Counted from the first letter of the stretch, positions 46,214 through 58,755 are shown. The stretch is 64,000 nucleotides of DNA from Nilaparvata lugens (GCF_014356525.2 NC_052515.1:19922821-19986820), one strand, 5' to 3'. Notes: generated by a model not told the origin, from the sequence alone. Numbers and translations are program-made.

Positions 46214-46270
46214 TAGGGTTATGTGGCAGAGAGGACCTGGAGTCTTAACTCCACCCCGAATAAAGAAAAG
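46214..46270 (+). repeat. GAGGACC 3'-tail-like repeat, copy 2
   Basis: GGTTATGTGGCAGAGAGGAC, GGAGTCTTAACTCC (a small hairpin) and CGAATAAAG match the 45,603 copy in the same orientation. Confidence 0.5.
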
Positions 46271-46309
46271 ATTGTAATATGCAAATGCGAAGAGCAGGTC
46301 CAACATGCA

Positions 46310-46454
46310 CTGCAATTGAAGGACAGGTAGAGCAGAAGAAGAAGGAAAGGAAGAAGAAGGAATAGGTGTAGGAAGGAGGATGTGGGTGGGAAGAGAAGAA
46401 GAAGAAGAAGAAGGGTAGAGAAGTCTGGAAGAGAATTGACAAGAAAAGGAAGAA

Positions 46455-46485
<31 letters not shown>

Positions 46486-47150
46486 AAGAAGAAGAAGAAG
46501 AAGAAGAAGAAGAAGAAGAAGAAAAGAGAAGAAGAAGAAGAAGAAGAAGAAGAAGAAGAAGAAAAGAAGAAGAAGAAGAAGATGGAGAAGGAGAAGAAGA
46601 AGAAGAAGAAGAAGAAGAAGAAGAAGAAGAAGAGAAGGCTGGAAGAGAATTGACAAGAAAAGGGAGAAGAAGAGGAAGAAGTAGAATAAGGAAGAGGAAG
46701 AGAATGATGATTAGGAGGGGGATTATGAGGAGATGGTGGTGGAGGAGGAGGAGGAGGAGGAGGAGGAGGAGGAGGAGGAGGAGGAGGAGGAGGAGGAGAA
46801 GGAGGAGAGGGAGGATGAGGAGGAGGAGGAGGTGGAGGAGTAGGAAGAGGAGGAGAAGGATGAGGATGATAGGGAGGAGGATGATAAGGAGGAGGATGAG
46901 GAGGAGGAGTAAAAAGAGAAAGAGTGAGAGAAGGATAAAAATGAAAATAAGAATGGAAGAAGAAGTGGAAGAAGAAAAAATAAGAAACCGAAGAAGAGAA
47001 ACAGGAACAACAACAATAACAAGAGGGAAAAAATTGAAGCTGCACATCTGGGTAAAGGAAAAACGACGAAGAGTGGGAGGAGGGTAGGAAGGGAAGGACA
47101 AGGATTGAGAGTAGGATGAGGAGGTGGAGGAAGAAGAGCACAGCTGGGAC
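46310..47150. repeat. GAA/GGA-type polypurine array
   Basis: The plus strand is almost wholly purine. AAG triplets dominate 46,396-46,640 and GGA triplets 46,738-46,910. CTGGAAGAGAATTGACAAGA occurs at 46,425 and 46,639, framing the AAG block. The 299-codon minus-strand frame and its neighbours are low-complexity artefacts. Confidence 0.95.
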
Positions 47151-50100
47151 GAAAAATAATAAACCCTTTTCTTGAATGTGAAGTGCAGAGGAATAGTCGG
47201 ATATTGAATGTGCCAGTGAAGCTTCCTTATCGGTTGCCTAACAAATGTACCTGGTATTCATGTGTGACACAATTTATATGAGAAAGGAAAGGTGACAGAG
47301 AAGATAGGAGCAATTGGAGGGAGAGAGGGTGAAAGTAGAGCGAAAAGGGATTACTTGCTCTATTGCTTTACAGCCTTTTCTTGTGGCGATTGTAGGTGAC
47401 TGGAAGTATCTACAGTAAAGGTGCTTGACCTGAATGAGGCCTTACTCACTTCAAAATAAGAAATGTTCAAATACCTAGTTGAATTTAACTTTCAAGAGAT
47501 CAAAATTATTAAAATTGCTTCAAATTTAATTGATAGATATTTGAACTCAATGGGGCGACATTCAAATACAATTTCTTGTAGAGGAATAATCTAATTTATA
47601 TTGTAACTCAAATAGTTCTTAATAAAATTCAATATCTTTGGAATCCTGCAATAATTTAAGCTTAAGATATCGATCTGTTCCATGAAGCAACAATATTCTT
47701 CTTTGACAACTCTTTAGTTGTTCAACACGCCATGTCTACTATACTAGAGTAAAGCCTAGTATATGAATATTCATCCACACTATATTATTATGGAAAGAAT
47801 TGAATACATGTAACGGATATGAAATACATATTGATGTATCAGCTACTAAATTGATTAACTTAAATATTTCATATTCTTAATTGACCAAGTATGAATATAT
47901 ACATTTCATTTTTTATACTTATTACTGTAATCAATCAATTATTATTTTACTGTATACATACCACAACATATTGTATGTTTTATGACAATAAACGATGATT
48001 TGATTTCAATGCTTGAAAAATAAGCACAATCAAATATTTTTCTATTTTAAATTATAACAGTTGTGATAATCAGCTTCTATAATCAGCATGGAACTATAGA
48101 ACTAAATTGAATACGTGCTTTTTCCAGACCCTTGTGAAGCATGGATAACCCCTGCTTGTTCATAATAAGACTCTCAAGCTTTGATGAAACTTCAATGAAT
48201 ATAAAATTACTCTTATTTCTAGTGAAAAAGCATGATACATTCTAATATTATTATAAATATTATGTAAGGTTTTATTGCATACAGAAGTTGATGACAATAG
48301 AGGAAAGCTTATTTCGAAGCAACATAGCTCCTTTTTAATTGCAAAAAAACTCTCAATTTCTCTCATGGTCTCTTTAATATGAGATTACACATCTACATTG
48401 TCCATACCTATCAAAGTTGACTCCATTCTCCAAGTTTTGCTTTGAAAAATCAAATCCAACTCTCAGCTCAGCTGCAGCCACAGGATACAACATGTCAAAC
48501 TCTCCACTATTTGTCACAAACGTTGCCAGCTGACAGCTTATGCAGTGCACTTGGCCTCAAGCTTTATTATCATTTGACATGCAGCTCTCAGTGCACATTG
48601 ATAAGCAGCAGCAAAATCGTGATAAGGGTTTGTTTGCGGAGAGCCAGTTGAAGTTAGATTGGAAACCGCGAGTGCATTTGATGCAACCAGATCAGAAACA
48701 AGTTGGTTGATGCAAGGTAGAAATGACAGTGACCCCACACAGGGTACCATATATGTATGTATTGAGTGTATTTTTGTATATACGTGAAGGTTTGCAGCGG
48801 GTGATGTGCATATGAGGGTATCAGTGGTGTATCTATATTACATATATATGTGTAATGTGTATGTGTGTGACTGTTTGGTTATGAGGTTGTATACTGTGCA
48901 AAACCATCATCACTATTGCTGGGTTGAATCGATTCTGACAGTTCTCCAGAGTTGATGATGTCAGCTAAATCGAGCAAACAATCGGCCTTGAAAATGCAGC
49001 TTATTTCCTCTCAAATGCACTCTCTCTTCCTCCTTCATAATCTCTGTTCTCCATTCCCACTCATGTTCTCTTGCTTGTTATCTCTAGCTTTAACTCTCTT
49101 TCAAACTGTTCAAACTCTGCTGATTTATGTAGATAAATATCTTCAATATACTGTAATATACTGTACAATATACTGTGTTACCTATTTCAATTAGTGTATA
49201 ATCCAGCTCACATAATAGTTTACATAAATAACTAAGAAATCAAATTGTAATTGATCTCTTTCTTCTATTTCCCTCTTCCTATCTCCCTCCCTTTCACTAT
49301 TCCTCTCTTGCCCTTTAACGATCTCACTCCCTCTCTCACCCACATGTTGTTTCCAAACATGCGTGAATGCAGCCTCAATATGACATTAATCCAAATAGGA
49401 TCTACTCTTCATCTCTGCATTTATGGAAGCTGCACGCAGATGCAGCCAACAATCATCTAAATGGTCGATATATACATTATACAACCCATCAATATACGTA
49501 TATAAACGAACCAATAGTTATGTGGAGTCACTGTTGATGTGAAGCGATTGGTCTTACAGTTGATATGCAATTGGCCAATTGGCCTGACTGAGCAATTATT
49601 GCATTGCATTACAAACGTTCATGCAATAGATGGTAGCACTGCAGGTGGTTGGTGGTAATTATTGTGATTAAACTGATTTAGGAGCTTTTGATTCTGTGAA
49701 TAATTTGGTATTTGATGATGTGTGGATAGTTTGGTCTTTAGTATAGATAACCCATAGGACTTCATGGAATGATATCAATGAACTTTTGATAAATGTCCAA
49801 ATTGAGGAGTTTTGAACAACAACAATGATGTTAACAGTGTAATGTATTTGAAATTTGGGTAGATGTAAAAATCCCTAGCTGAAGTACTAATAGGTCTGAG
49901 TAAAATAACTGGCTAATATCGCCAATGAGATAACATAAAGATTAGATAGCATCAGCTTGTTCTGGCTAAACGGTACAATAACCTAAAAAGGAATTGAAAT
50001 AATTTTTTGCTAATATATAATATTATATAAAATTTTTGAAGATTGAGGTTAGGTATAAACATTCAGTGATCGGCGACCTAACAATCGATCGAGCCATGCA

Positions 50101-50790
50101 ACTTAGAATCTGACCAAACCCTTTGGCAGAGATCTATTGCGGCAAAACGGTATGCAATTTGGAAGAACAAAAGGTCACGTGGCTAACTATTAGGAAGCAT
50201 GAAATAAATAGTAGTATATAGAATATAACTAGCATGTAGAGAGCATACTTAAAAAACCTAATAAAAATAATAAGTGTATCCAGGAAATAGGAGGTACCAA
50301 GCGCATGAATACCGAAACAATTTGCATGCACCAATCACATAATGGCAGTTAATAGGCGGCAATAGTATGCCAATTCAAAAAATTTTTATATATTTCTATA
50401 AATGATTGGGATTTATGTAAAATGTTATATAGTCTATGTTATGGATATGCCCGAAGGCAAAGAAATTATTAAACATACAACATAAGTAATAATTTAATAT
50501 TTTAGTACGATCTATTTGAACCTTAAATGGCGGAGGACTAGGAAATTCAAATTTTATGTAAATTTGAAAGTCAGAAATAAGAATTGTAAAATTGAGGAAG
50601 GAGAATGATCACTCGCCTGCCAAATGCCACCATGAGAGGACCCTAAATATTTTAGAGCGTAATACCTTGCTACAACTTGTAAAAGCTGAAGTTAGATTTA
50701 ATTATTAAATTTCTTAAAAGACTTTGTGATGCTCTTATAAAGCAGAAGTCATTTTCATTTCTAAATAATTTTTGTAACCCCTTGGAAGAG
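47151..50790. other. Unannotated AT-rich stretch
   Basis: About 3.6 kb with no supported gene. It holds a short TATG/TGTG-rich patch at 48,770-48,880 and pyrimidine-rich bits at 49,010-49,340. A GC-balanced segment at 48,440-48,730 carries two opposing open frames of about 70 codons without recognised domains. Confidence 0.45.
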
Positions 50791-51805
50791 ACGATTCCGG
50801 CTACCATAGTCCAGGACCACCAGGAGTTGGATCATCAGCGGCTTATAAGAAGATTTCGACACATGAGTGAGAAATATTGAATTAGTGATGGGCGCCCTTA
50901 GTGCTTCGAATTACCTAATAATCAAAGCTAGCTCGTCGAAAGGGTTTTCTTATAAATTAAGAATTTAATAAAAAATACTTGCGCAAGTCAATATAGTATT
51001 AAAGGTATTTTATTAAAGGAATAATGAATCAGTACATTTCAGAAAATTCTAATAAATCAAAGAAGTATAAAATCTAGGCTATTAAAACATATTCATATGA
51101 TCTTTAATTTTTGCAATAATTTGCGATAATTTGTTATAGCTCTGATTCACTAGATGAATTGCTCTACTTATTCCATCAGGTGCCGAATCTTGCACCCTGA
51201 GATAAAATATATATTCATTACAAAGAAATCTACTAGATACTAGAGAATTTTAATATATATATTTGGATTATTGGTTGCCAATTTATCAAGTTGATCTTAA
51301 GGAACCTATTATTAATTGAATTGTCCAAGTCGACAAGTATTAGCAAGCTTATATCGCAGCTACATGCAAAAGGATGCATATGATTTAAAATAAAAGCACA
51401 TGGTAACGTTTCGTGCTATAAATTTAGAGTATAATGTTTAGCCTGTGATATTTTACTGATTTCAATTATTGTTCTATTTTTATATTATATATTTTTATCG
51501 CTCTTTATATTTTTCGCCTTGATCTATTTTTTGCATTATGTTAATATATGTATCAAATTGTTTATGGTGTGCAATTTATTTAATTCCTCAACACTATAGG
51601 ATAAGTATCATATTATATATATTTATTTTTTAATGAATTACAAGGGTTATAGGGGAAGCTCATACCTGGGCCTATAAAGATTTTCATGAGACTGTATCCT
51701 ATTAAAAAACCACGACCTAATTTTTATAATTATATCAAATATTTCATGCTCTACCGACTGATGCCAAGCAGGAGGCTAATCGTTATTTAAATATAAAGAA
51801 TAACG
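50791..51805. repeat. Diverged dispersed repeat, copy 2
   Basis: Matches 38,191-39,360 in order and orientation: CCAGGACCACCAGGA, GGGCGCCCTTAGTGCTTCGA, CATCAGGTGCCGAATCTTGC, AAAGCACATGGTAACGTTTC, ATATATGTATCAAATT and TAATCGTTATTTA. It is shorter near its 3' end through a deletion. Confidence 0.7.
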
Positions 51806-51990
51806 TCATAACAGTAAGTGAAGAGGGACCAGAAATGGTTTTAACTAAAGATTCCTTTATCAAAATCTGTGGAAAATCTGAACAGTCTCTTTGATTAAAA
51901 TAAATCTGGGGGAATTCGATAGAACAGCAAATAACTCATATTTACGTTATTGTAAGATGAGTATTCTAGTGTTCTTGTAACATACCGTAT

Positions 51991-54900
51991 TCAGAATTGT
52001 GCCGAGCACTATTTTTAATCCAGGCCTTTTCCCAAGTAATAATAGTAAATCTAATACGCAATAGACTAGAGCCATTATTGTGAGTTAGCAAAATAAATTA
52101 TTTTCTCTCTCTATTATGAATGGCCATGACTTCGTGTTTCCCATGATAGATATTTAAAAAATTTTGGCTTTGAGTTGTCGAGGAATGTAGATTATGAAAT
52201 TATCTCTAAAACGTAGCCTTCCTGTCGCAACATGGAGTGTGATAAGCTGGAAAACAGCAAGCATTGAAATTATAACAAACTACCGATTTCGCAGTTACTA
52301 TTTGGTCCAAAGGCTCTAGAAGCCATGCGACGATTGGTCAAATTGATTCCCTTCGCCCAATAGGAGACCTGTTTCTAAATACAGCAGAGTGGCGCAGTTG
52401 TGTGCCTGACCTTTTTAAAAGATGATAAAGAAGATGATTTTGGATAAAATTTAGAATTTAGAAATAGGCAGACACATCTAGAAAATACCTGAGTCTATAC
52501 CTAATTCATGCAGGAGAACGGGCTAGAGTCAAGAAAACTTCAATTAATCTTGCCATGCCTGATTTAATAGGTTTATACTATGGAATAACACTACAATTTG
52601 AAATAATTGAAGAATACAAACAGCTTCAATAAACATTGGCAACTAAAAGCGAACAACAGGAACAACAATTTCATGTTACTTTGTTGACATTCTTCATCTG
52701 ATTTGGGGGCGCATTACTATCCTTCGTTTAGATAGCAATACGTCACAAAACCAAACAATATCAGTCATAAAATAACAAATTAATTTCAACATGAAATTAT
52801 GCAAGAAAGAAAAGCCCGTTGAACCCAAATTTCATCGATAGTAACTCATATAACCCATTTCATAATAATTTTGAATCCCCACTTTTGATTGACATTCTCG
52901 AATGAACCTTTGTTTCACTACACTGCACTTTCGTTGGTCTGTACATTGCTTTATCGTCGGGGTTACAGTACCTTGTTTTTGGCGGTGAACTTTTACCGGT
53001 TGAATTTGGCTTGACGGCGACATCCTCTTACGTCCCTAGACCTTTCGTCTGAACGGGTGTCTTGAAGCGGTGTTACATAAAGTTGTGGAACCAAAGGGGT
53101 GGTACATGAAGTTGGTTTGGGGACACACATGAACCGCTGTAAATAAATGTATTACAGCATTAATTTTTAACTCTTCCTACAATTCATCAAAAGCTAAAAC
53201 AGGAGTTTATTCTGTTATTTAATTTAGATTTTATGTTGACGTTCTGATTTCATTCTCAAAATTTAACAGATTGAATTAAAACGAATTTACTTGCCAGAGT
53301 GTCATTAATATACAATGCAACATTCATGAAAACACCCATAATAAATTAATATAATGCTTTTAGAAAATGAATACTTCATTAATTATGATGTTAACTTTTA
53401 TATAAATGATATAATACTCTTAGAAAAGGAATAATTCAGATTGGAATGATGCTAACTTATATGATATTTTTCGTTTGGTTTGTGAAATCAAATAAATTTT
53501 TCATATAGTAGCTCGACTAGTATTGTTGGAACTTGTGTGCTAGCCAACATTTATTTCATTTATTATTTATGAGCTATAGGACGCAATCCAAGTGTAAACA
53601 ACGGGCATTCGCCCAAAACTGCTCAGAACCTTAATTTTAAATGAACAGTCCAGAGTTTATGATTTGATTTACCTACAAATACAAGTCCAAAAAAGAGTAT
53701 CAACTAGAATTATGAATTTATAAAAGGAATAATTCAGATTGGAATGATGCTAACTTATATGATATTTTTCGTTTGGTTTGTGAAATCAAATATAATTTTT
53801 CATATAGTAGCTCGACTAGTATTGTTGGAAACTTGTGTGCTAGCCAACATTTATTTCATTTATTATTTATGAGCTATAGGACGCAATCCAAGTGTAAACA
53901 ACGGACATTCGCCCAAAACTGCTCAGAACCTTAATTTTAAATGAACAGTCCAGAGTTTATGATTTGATTTACCTACAAATACAAGTCCAAAAAAGAGTAT
54001 CAACTAGAATTATGAATTTATCACAAAACAAAACAAGACACTTTATAACACAATAAAAGAAAAAAATATTGAAAATTTCACTTTAAGGTAAAAATAATTT
54101 TTGTCCTATAAGATTCATCTTGTAGATAGTTTTTACCTTTAATTAAATAAAATTAGTAGACACATAGAAAATAATTTAAATTGTATTAAAATTTGAACAT
54201 TCATTAATATTAATTTCATGGGAAAGAGAAACTTTCTTCTTCGTCTATTAAGATTTCTATCATAAAAATTTACTAAATCATTCAAAAGCCTTAATGACAT
54301 AAGAAAACAGAGTCTGAAAAATATAAAATTATAAAATGTCATAAACTCAATATGAACATAATCTTAAAAATTTCATTCCAATTTGAAGGCTATATTCCTG
54401 ACTTTCAGCAATACTCTACGATAATATATTTCCAGAAACAATAACTCAAATGTAACGTGACTGAAAACTTTCTATACTTCTTTAGAAAAAAAATTTATAA
54501 TTATCTTCCATCACTAATAAAATCAAAAGGATTATTCTCAATCAATATTATTAACTTGAAAAATAACAGGCTTTGTTAATACAATACTCTTATGGAAGTT
54601 TCAATCAATTAAATTCCCTAAATTATATTTTAACCTTATTTTACATACCTTAGCGGTTATTTGAAGAAACAATTATTCGTACATGATGAAGAAACACAAT
54701 TAAACCTTTCAGGACATGGCACTACTAGAAAATTTAAACTTTAATAAAAATAAAACTAGCTCCTACATTAACTAATGATATAAACTTGCCCAAAAACGGC
54801 GAAACATAATGACTACATCTTTACTCTCGTAGTGCTCCTAGCAAAGTGTCCTCCAAAACGTAATCTGGTCTTGCAGCTGGGGAATCGCCCCACTACTGTA

Positions 54901-55288
54901 TTTAGAAACAGGTCTCCTATTGGGCGAAGGGAATCAATTTGACCAATCGTCGCGTGGCTTCTAGAGCCTTTGGACAAAATAGTAACTGCAAAATCGGTAG
55001 CTTGTTATAATTTCAATGCTTGCTGTTTTCCAGCTTATCGCACTCCATGTCGCGACAGGAAGGCTACGTTTTAGAGATTATTCCATAATCTACATTCCTT
55101 GACAACTCGGAGCCACAATTTTTAAATATCTATCATGGGAAACTCGAAGTCATGGCCGTTCATAATAGAGAGAGAAAATAATTTATTTCACTAACTCACA
55201 ATAATGGCTCTAGTCTATTGCGTATTAAATTTACTATTATAACTTGGGAAAAGGCCTGAATTAAAAATAGTGCTCGGCACAGAATCTA
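51991..55288. mobile_element. Candidate 3.3-kb element with ~400-bp inverted terminal arms
   Basis: The left arm (51,991-52,396) and right arm (54,887-55,288) are inverted copies with scattered differences, sharing GTGCCGAGCACTATTTTTAA, AGGCCTTTTCCCAAGT and CCTATTGGGCGAAGGGAAT-type words. The 2.5 kb between them holds no transposase I can recognise. A minus-strand ATG frame of 63 codons (52,832-53,023) lies in a locally less AT-rich patch. The target duplication is not clear. It is either a non-autonomous DNA element with long arms or two unrelated inverted copies of one repeat. Confidence 0.6.
53424..54020. repeat. 298-bp tandem duplication inside the long-arm element
   Basis: Two copies (about 53,424-53,721 and 53,722-54,020) differ at only a few bases. 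Landmarks are AATTCAGATTGGAATGATGC and GTGCTAGCCAACATTTATTT. It is a young event lying entirely between the inverted arms. Confidence 0.92.
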
Positions 55289-55645
55289 TGCCATACTTAT
55301 ATCTACGAAATATTCTTCTTATTATTTCCAGGTGTGTTGTGAAAGATGTCATATATTATTAAATATGAAAATGAATACAATAAAATTCATAAAATCGTAA
55401 AATCAAATTAGAATTGGATCCTCCGAGACTTTGAAACGGCATATAGGCAAGGTATAGTTCGCAGGGTGATATTCTTACTTTAAAAAAACATACTCTCCAA
55501 AGTTACTAGATCCTAGTGGCTTTCCGCCGATAGGCAAAGCTACAGGACCCGCACTGTATTTGGCTGCACTAGAAATGATAGAATCAGAAAAATTACTGAT
55601 ATAGACAGGTTTTATCGGTTTGTCCTCTGCATGAAAAAATTCTTA
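55289..55645. other. Unannotated linker
   Basis: No gene or clear repeat is seen between the two elements. Confidence 0.4.
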
Positions 55646-56164
55646 AGGTGCGTACAGATATACGCGCCGCGAACATGAGCAATTCACTTTTAATCAGCTG
55701 ACTATATCTGTATTTTTACAAAAGAGGTATTCACAATGTTGTTTTAGCCAGCTAAAGTGCTATTTGATAACTCTGGATTGTGAACGCCCCATCTAAAACC
55801 ATCTGCTATCAGCTAACTGCAGTAGCGATCCAAGCGGATAATTTGTGTAACTTAAAGCTAGTTTGAAAAAGTAAAATTATAAACATAATGGCTGTCGTTT
55901 TAACAGAGATAGCTATAGAGTTAGCGGACTCGAACCTGCGCTATCTGCTATCTCGTCTGCTAATTTTTCTCTAACGTACCACTATAGCATTGAGTTAACA
56001 CAGACTTAGCAAATAGCTGGAGATAGCGAATAGCTCGACTTAGCCAGCTAACTTTAACATTGTGAATACCCCTAAAAACGGTTAGATACAGATATAAAAA
56101 GCTTGGCATCAGCTGATTAAAAGTGAATTGCTCATGTTCGCGGCGCGTAAATCTGTACGCACCT
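55646..56164. mobile_element. 519-bp MITE with CGCGCCGCGAACATG ends
   Basis: The TIRs run more than 50 bp: AGGTGCGTACAGATATACGC onward to TCAGCTGA, with the reverse complement ending CTGTACGCACCT. TA flanks both sides (55,644-55,645 and 56,165-56,166). The interior contains GATAGC and TAGCTGG words in both orientations. It is noncoding. A minus-strand GGTTCGAGTCC inside matches a tRNA B box, but no tRNA fold is seen. Confidence 0.85.
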
Positions 56165-56283
56165 TATGAAATAGACGAAACTGGTGCAGTCATTCGAATA
56201 GAATGCCACTTGAAGTCCAAAACTATTGACCTTCTGGAAAAAGAGATGAAGGAAGGCCGAGAGAGAGGATGGTTAATTAATAA

Positions 56284-56457
56284 ACCTAATCCTTGAAGAT
56301 GATTATGATGATGATTATTCTTATTTTGCACAAATTATTCAAAACTATTACGAGTGAAAAAATATCTTTCATCATCATCATGATCATCTTCAAGGATTAG
56401 GTTCATGATGATGATGATGGAAGATATTTTTTCACTCGTAATAGTTTTGAATAATTT
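56284..56457. repeat. Interleaved inverted repeats (A-B-A'-B')
   Basis: Segment A (about 56,284-56,315, CCTAATCCTTGAAGATGAT) pairs with A' (about 56,374-56,402). Segment B (about 56,331-56,365, TTCAAAACTATTACGAGTGA) pairs with B' (about 56,422-56,457). A' lies between B and B', so the two stems cannot nest. Confidence 0.75.
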
Positions 56458-57509
56458 CAATAGATGATTAAAGAAGTTATTTTAAATGTCTTGTAGAAAC
56501 CAGCTTGAAACATTTCCCTCTCATATCACCATTGAAAAGTATATGAGGAGGAATTCTCAATACCTCTAGTGCAACAAAAAACAACTATAGGACTCATTAA
56601 ATTGATGGAGTGAGTGTGTCTATCTTTAAATAGTTAATTAACAAAGGATTTTCCACATCACTTTTCCAGTGTGCGCAAATGCAGCTTATTACATGGGAAA
56701 GCCCGCATAAATAAGTCGACTGAAATAGCTCGGTTCCATTGTGAGAGAAACAGAAAGAAAACACGCAGCATTCCAACATGTGGGTCAAGGAATTTAATAC
56801 ACCGAGCAAAGACTGCTGATAGAAGAAATAGTCGCAAATTACTGAAGCAATCACTTAACGAAGAAAGGGAAAGGTCATTATTTCGGTTTTCTTGTTCCGA
56901 CTACTTTGTTTTCTTTTTCTCCAATTTATCCTCCATCTTCTTCATCGTCGTTATTTCCTTTTTCTTGAAATCCTTCTCGTATTTCCCTTTTATCATTGAT
57001 TAATTTCCATGTTCCGCGATTGACAGGTAGATCTTGCAATACATTTACAATTGCCTTCTGCAAAACGGACTACAGTTATTATGAACCAATTAAAAGGATG
57101 CAGCGCCTATTCAATGTGAGTTGTGTCGGTTTGGATATATTTGGTGGGTCGGTTGATTGGATTGTGCGCGCGTGTCGAAGTAGGGTTGGTGCCTATGTGG
57201 TCGGTGACGCATCAGTTGTTTGGCCCATCTCTTGATGGTAGTTTTTAATAATTGTTACAACATAATTATGTAATATAACATATTATGATTTTTTTCTCTT
57301 CTCTTAACTACTGTGTTTCTTTGGAGTGGAACGAAATTCTGTTTTATTGTACTCTCATATTCATAAATCATATTCTGTCTTATTTGTTAAATTAGTACTT
57401 ATTCTTATTCATATTCTCAATATTTCCTATTGGTTTATTTCTTATTTTTAATCATTTTCAATTTTTCATTAACTTTTTTTTCTTGATAATTATGAAGAGC
57501 TTTGTGATG
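56458..57509. other. Unannotated stretch
   Basis: Two open frames (110 codons from 56,671 and 79 codons from 56,996) show no domains. The first has a hydrophobic end produced by T-rich sequence. Confidence 0.4.
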
Positions 57510-57600
57510 TTGAATCGGGAACAGTTTTGGTCTATAATGCCTGTTGTTCTCATACCTGTATGTATGTATTTTTTGTAAATAAATAAATATTTCTTTTCTG
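57510..57600 (+). repeat. AATAAATA-ended repeat family, copy 3
   Basis: CGGGAACAGTTTTGGTCTAT, GCCTGTTGTTCTCA and a TAAATAAATAAATA tail. Plus orientation, ending at the tail. Confidence 0.55.
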
Positions 57601-58639
57601 ATATATCTCTCTTTCTCACCCTCATTGAGTCACTTTGTGATCATTCGTATCAGAAATAGGACAAAACTATGAATGCATCCTCTTCAATTTTTTGTCAGGA
57701 ATCCTGACTAATTAATTATTGTGATTGTCGAATCAAGTTCTAGTAATTCCATTATAAATCCTTGTTAATTCAATTAATCAGTTATAATCATTAAAATTCG
57801 TGGCACATGAAGGGTTATTCAACAATGAATTAACTTTATTTTCTTTATTCATTCTCACGATACATACATAATCAAAATGCCAGGGGATAGGAAAAATGAG
57901 GTTTATATACAGTTTTTTTTTGGAAAAATGAAGTTCAATATTTATAAAAGTTTATTATCTTGTAGAGGCATGATAGCAAATTAATCAATGTGGGTAACTT
58001 TGAAACTTCATAATTAAACATAATGTGTATTAGGTCTGAGATAAATGTAATATGCATTAAAAGATAGATCTCACTAACACCTACTCACACCTCAGAAATC
58101 TACAAGCTCATTATGAAAGAGCAGATCTATTGCTGCAAAAAGTCAATTATTCTCTTGTTATCCATCATTATGTATTTTCAAGTGCTTAAGAGCTGTATAG
58201 TGAAAGATTGTATGATATCTTGTATCTAGAATTATTATCTAGAGTATTATCATAAAATGATAAACATAGATTCTAGAGAGTTTGTTATTATTGTAGTAAT
58301 GCGTAATGCGGTCTGCCAGGCATTTTTGAGTAATAATAAAAAAAAACTTTCTCTTCTGATAACTTCTTAAACCATTCTTTCAATCTTAAACTATGCACTT
58401 TTCCTGAAATGAATGTGTAACACGTTTTACTGAAGAATTGATTGATATATTCCGCTGTTTAAAATCAAACCAGGATATTAAGTCAGAACTTGCATATTCT
58501 TGCTTTTTTCTTTCTCACATTTTTCCTGTTGTATCAAATTCTATTGAATCCGAATAGTACATCTGCGTCGACTAGATTTATGTTCATTCATCTATTCATA
58601 AACTGTGTCAATTTTATTTTTGATAATTATATTGATAGT
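57601..58639. other. Unannotated AT-rich stretch
   Basis: No gene or repeat structure is supported. Confidence 0.4.
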
Positions 58640-58755
58640 GTGTGTCTGTAGTGTGTGAATCAGAATTCGGGGAAGGAACAGTTTTGGGCTGTGCCTGTTG
58701 TTCCTCACCAATCATTTTAATGAGTTGCGTTCTGTGTATGAATAAATAAAAATTA
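58640..58755 (+). repeat. AATAAATA-ended repeat family, copy 4
   Basis: GGAACAGTTTTGGGCTGTGC, CTGTTGTTCCTCACCAATCA and a GAATAAATAAA tail. This is the best preserved of the four copies. A minus-strand open frame through it is incidental. Confidence 0.6.

Noticed and set aside
46202..47141. Minus-strand open frames of nearly 300 codons and plus-strand Arg-rich frames
   Set aside because: They translate GAA/GGA triplet arrays into homopolymer-like Leu, Ser, Phe, Pro or Arg/Lys runs, and several frames are open at once. This is composition, not coding.
55923..55935. tRNA gene on the minus strand
   Set aside because: The B box is exact, but no acceptor stem or cloverleaf can be drawn, and the A-box-like word has mismatches.
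56671..57235. Two open frames of 110 and 79 codons as a small gene
   Set aside because: They overlap out of frame, lack domains, and the hydrophobic end comes from T-rich DNA.
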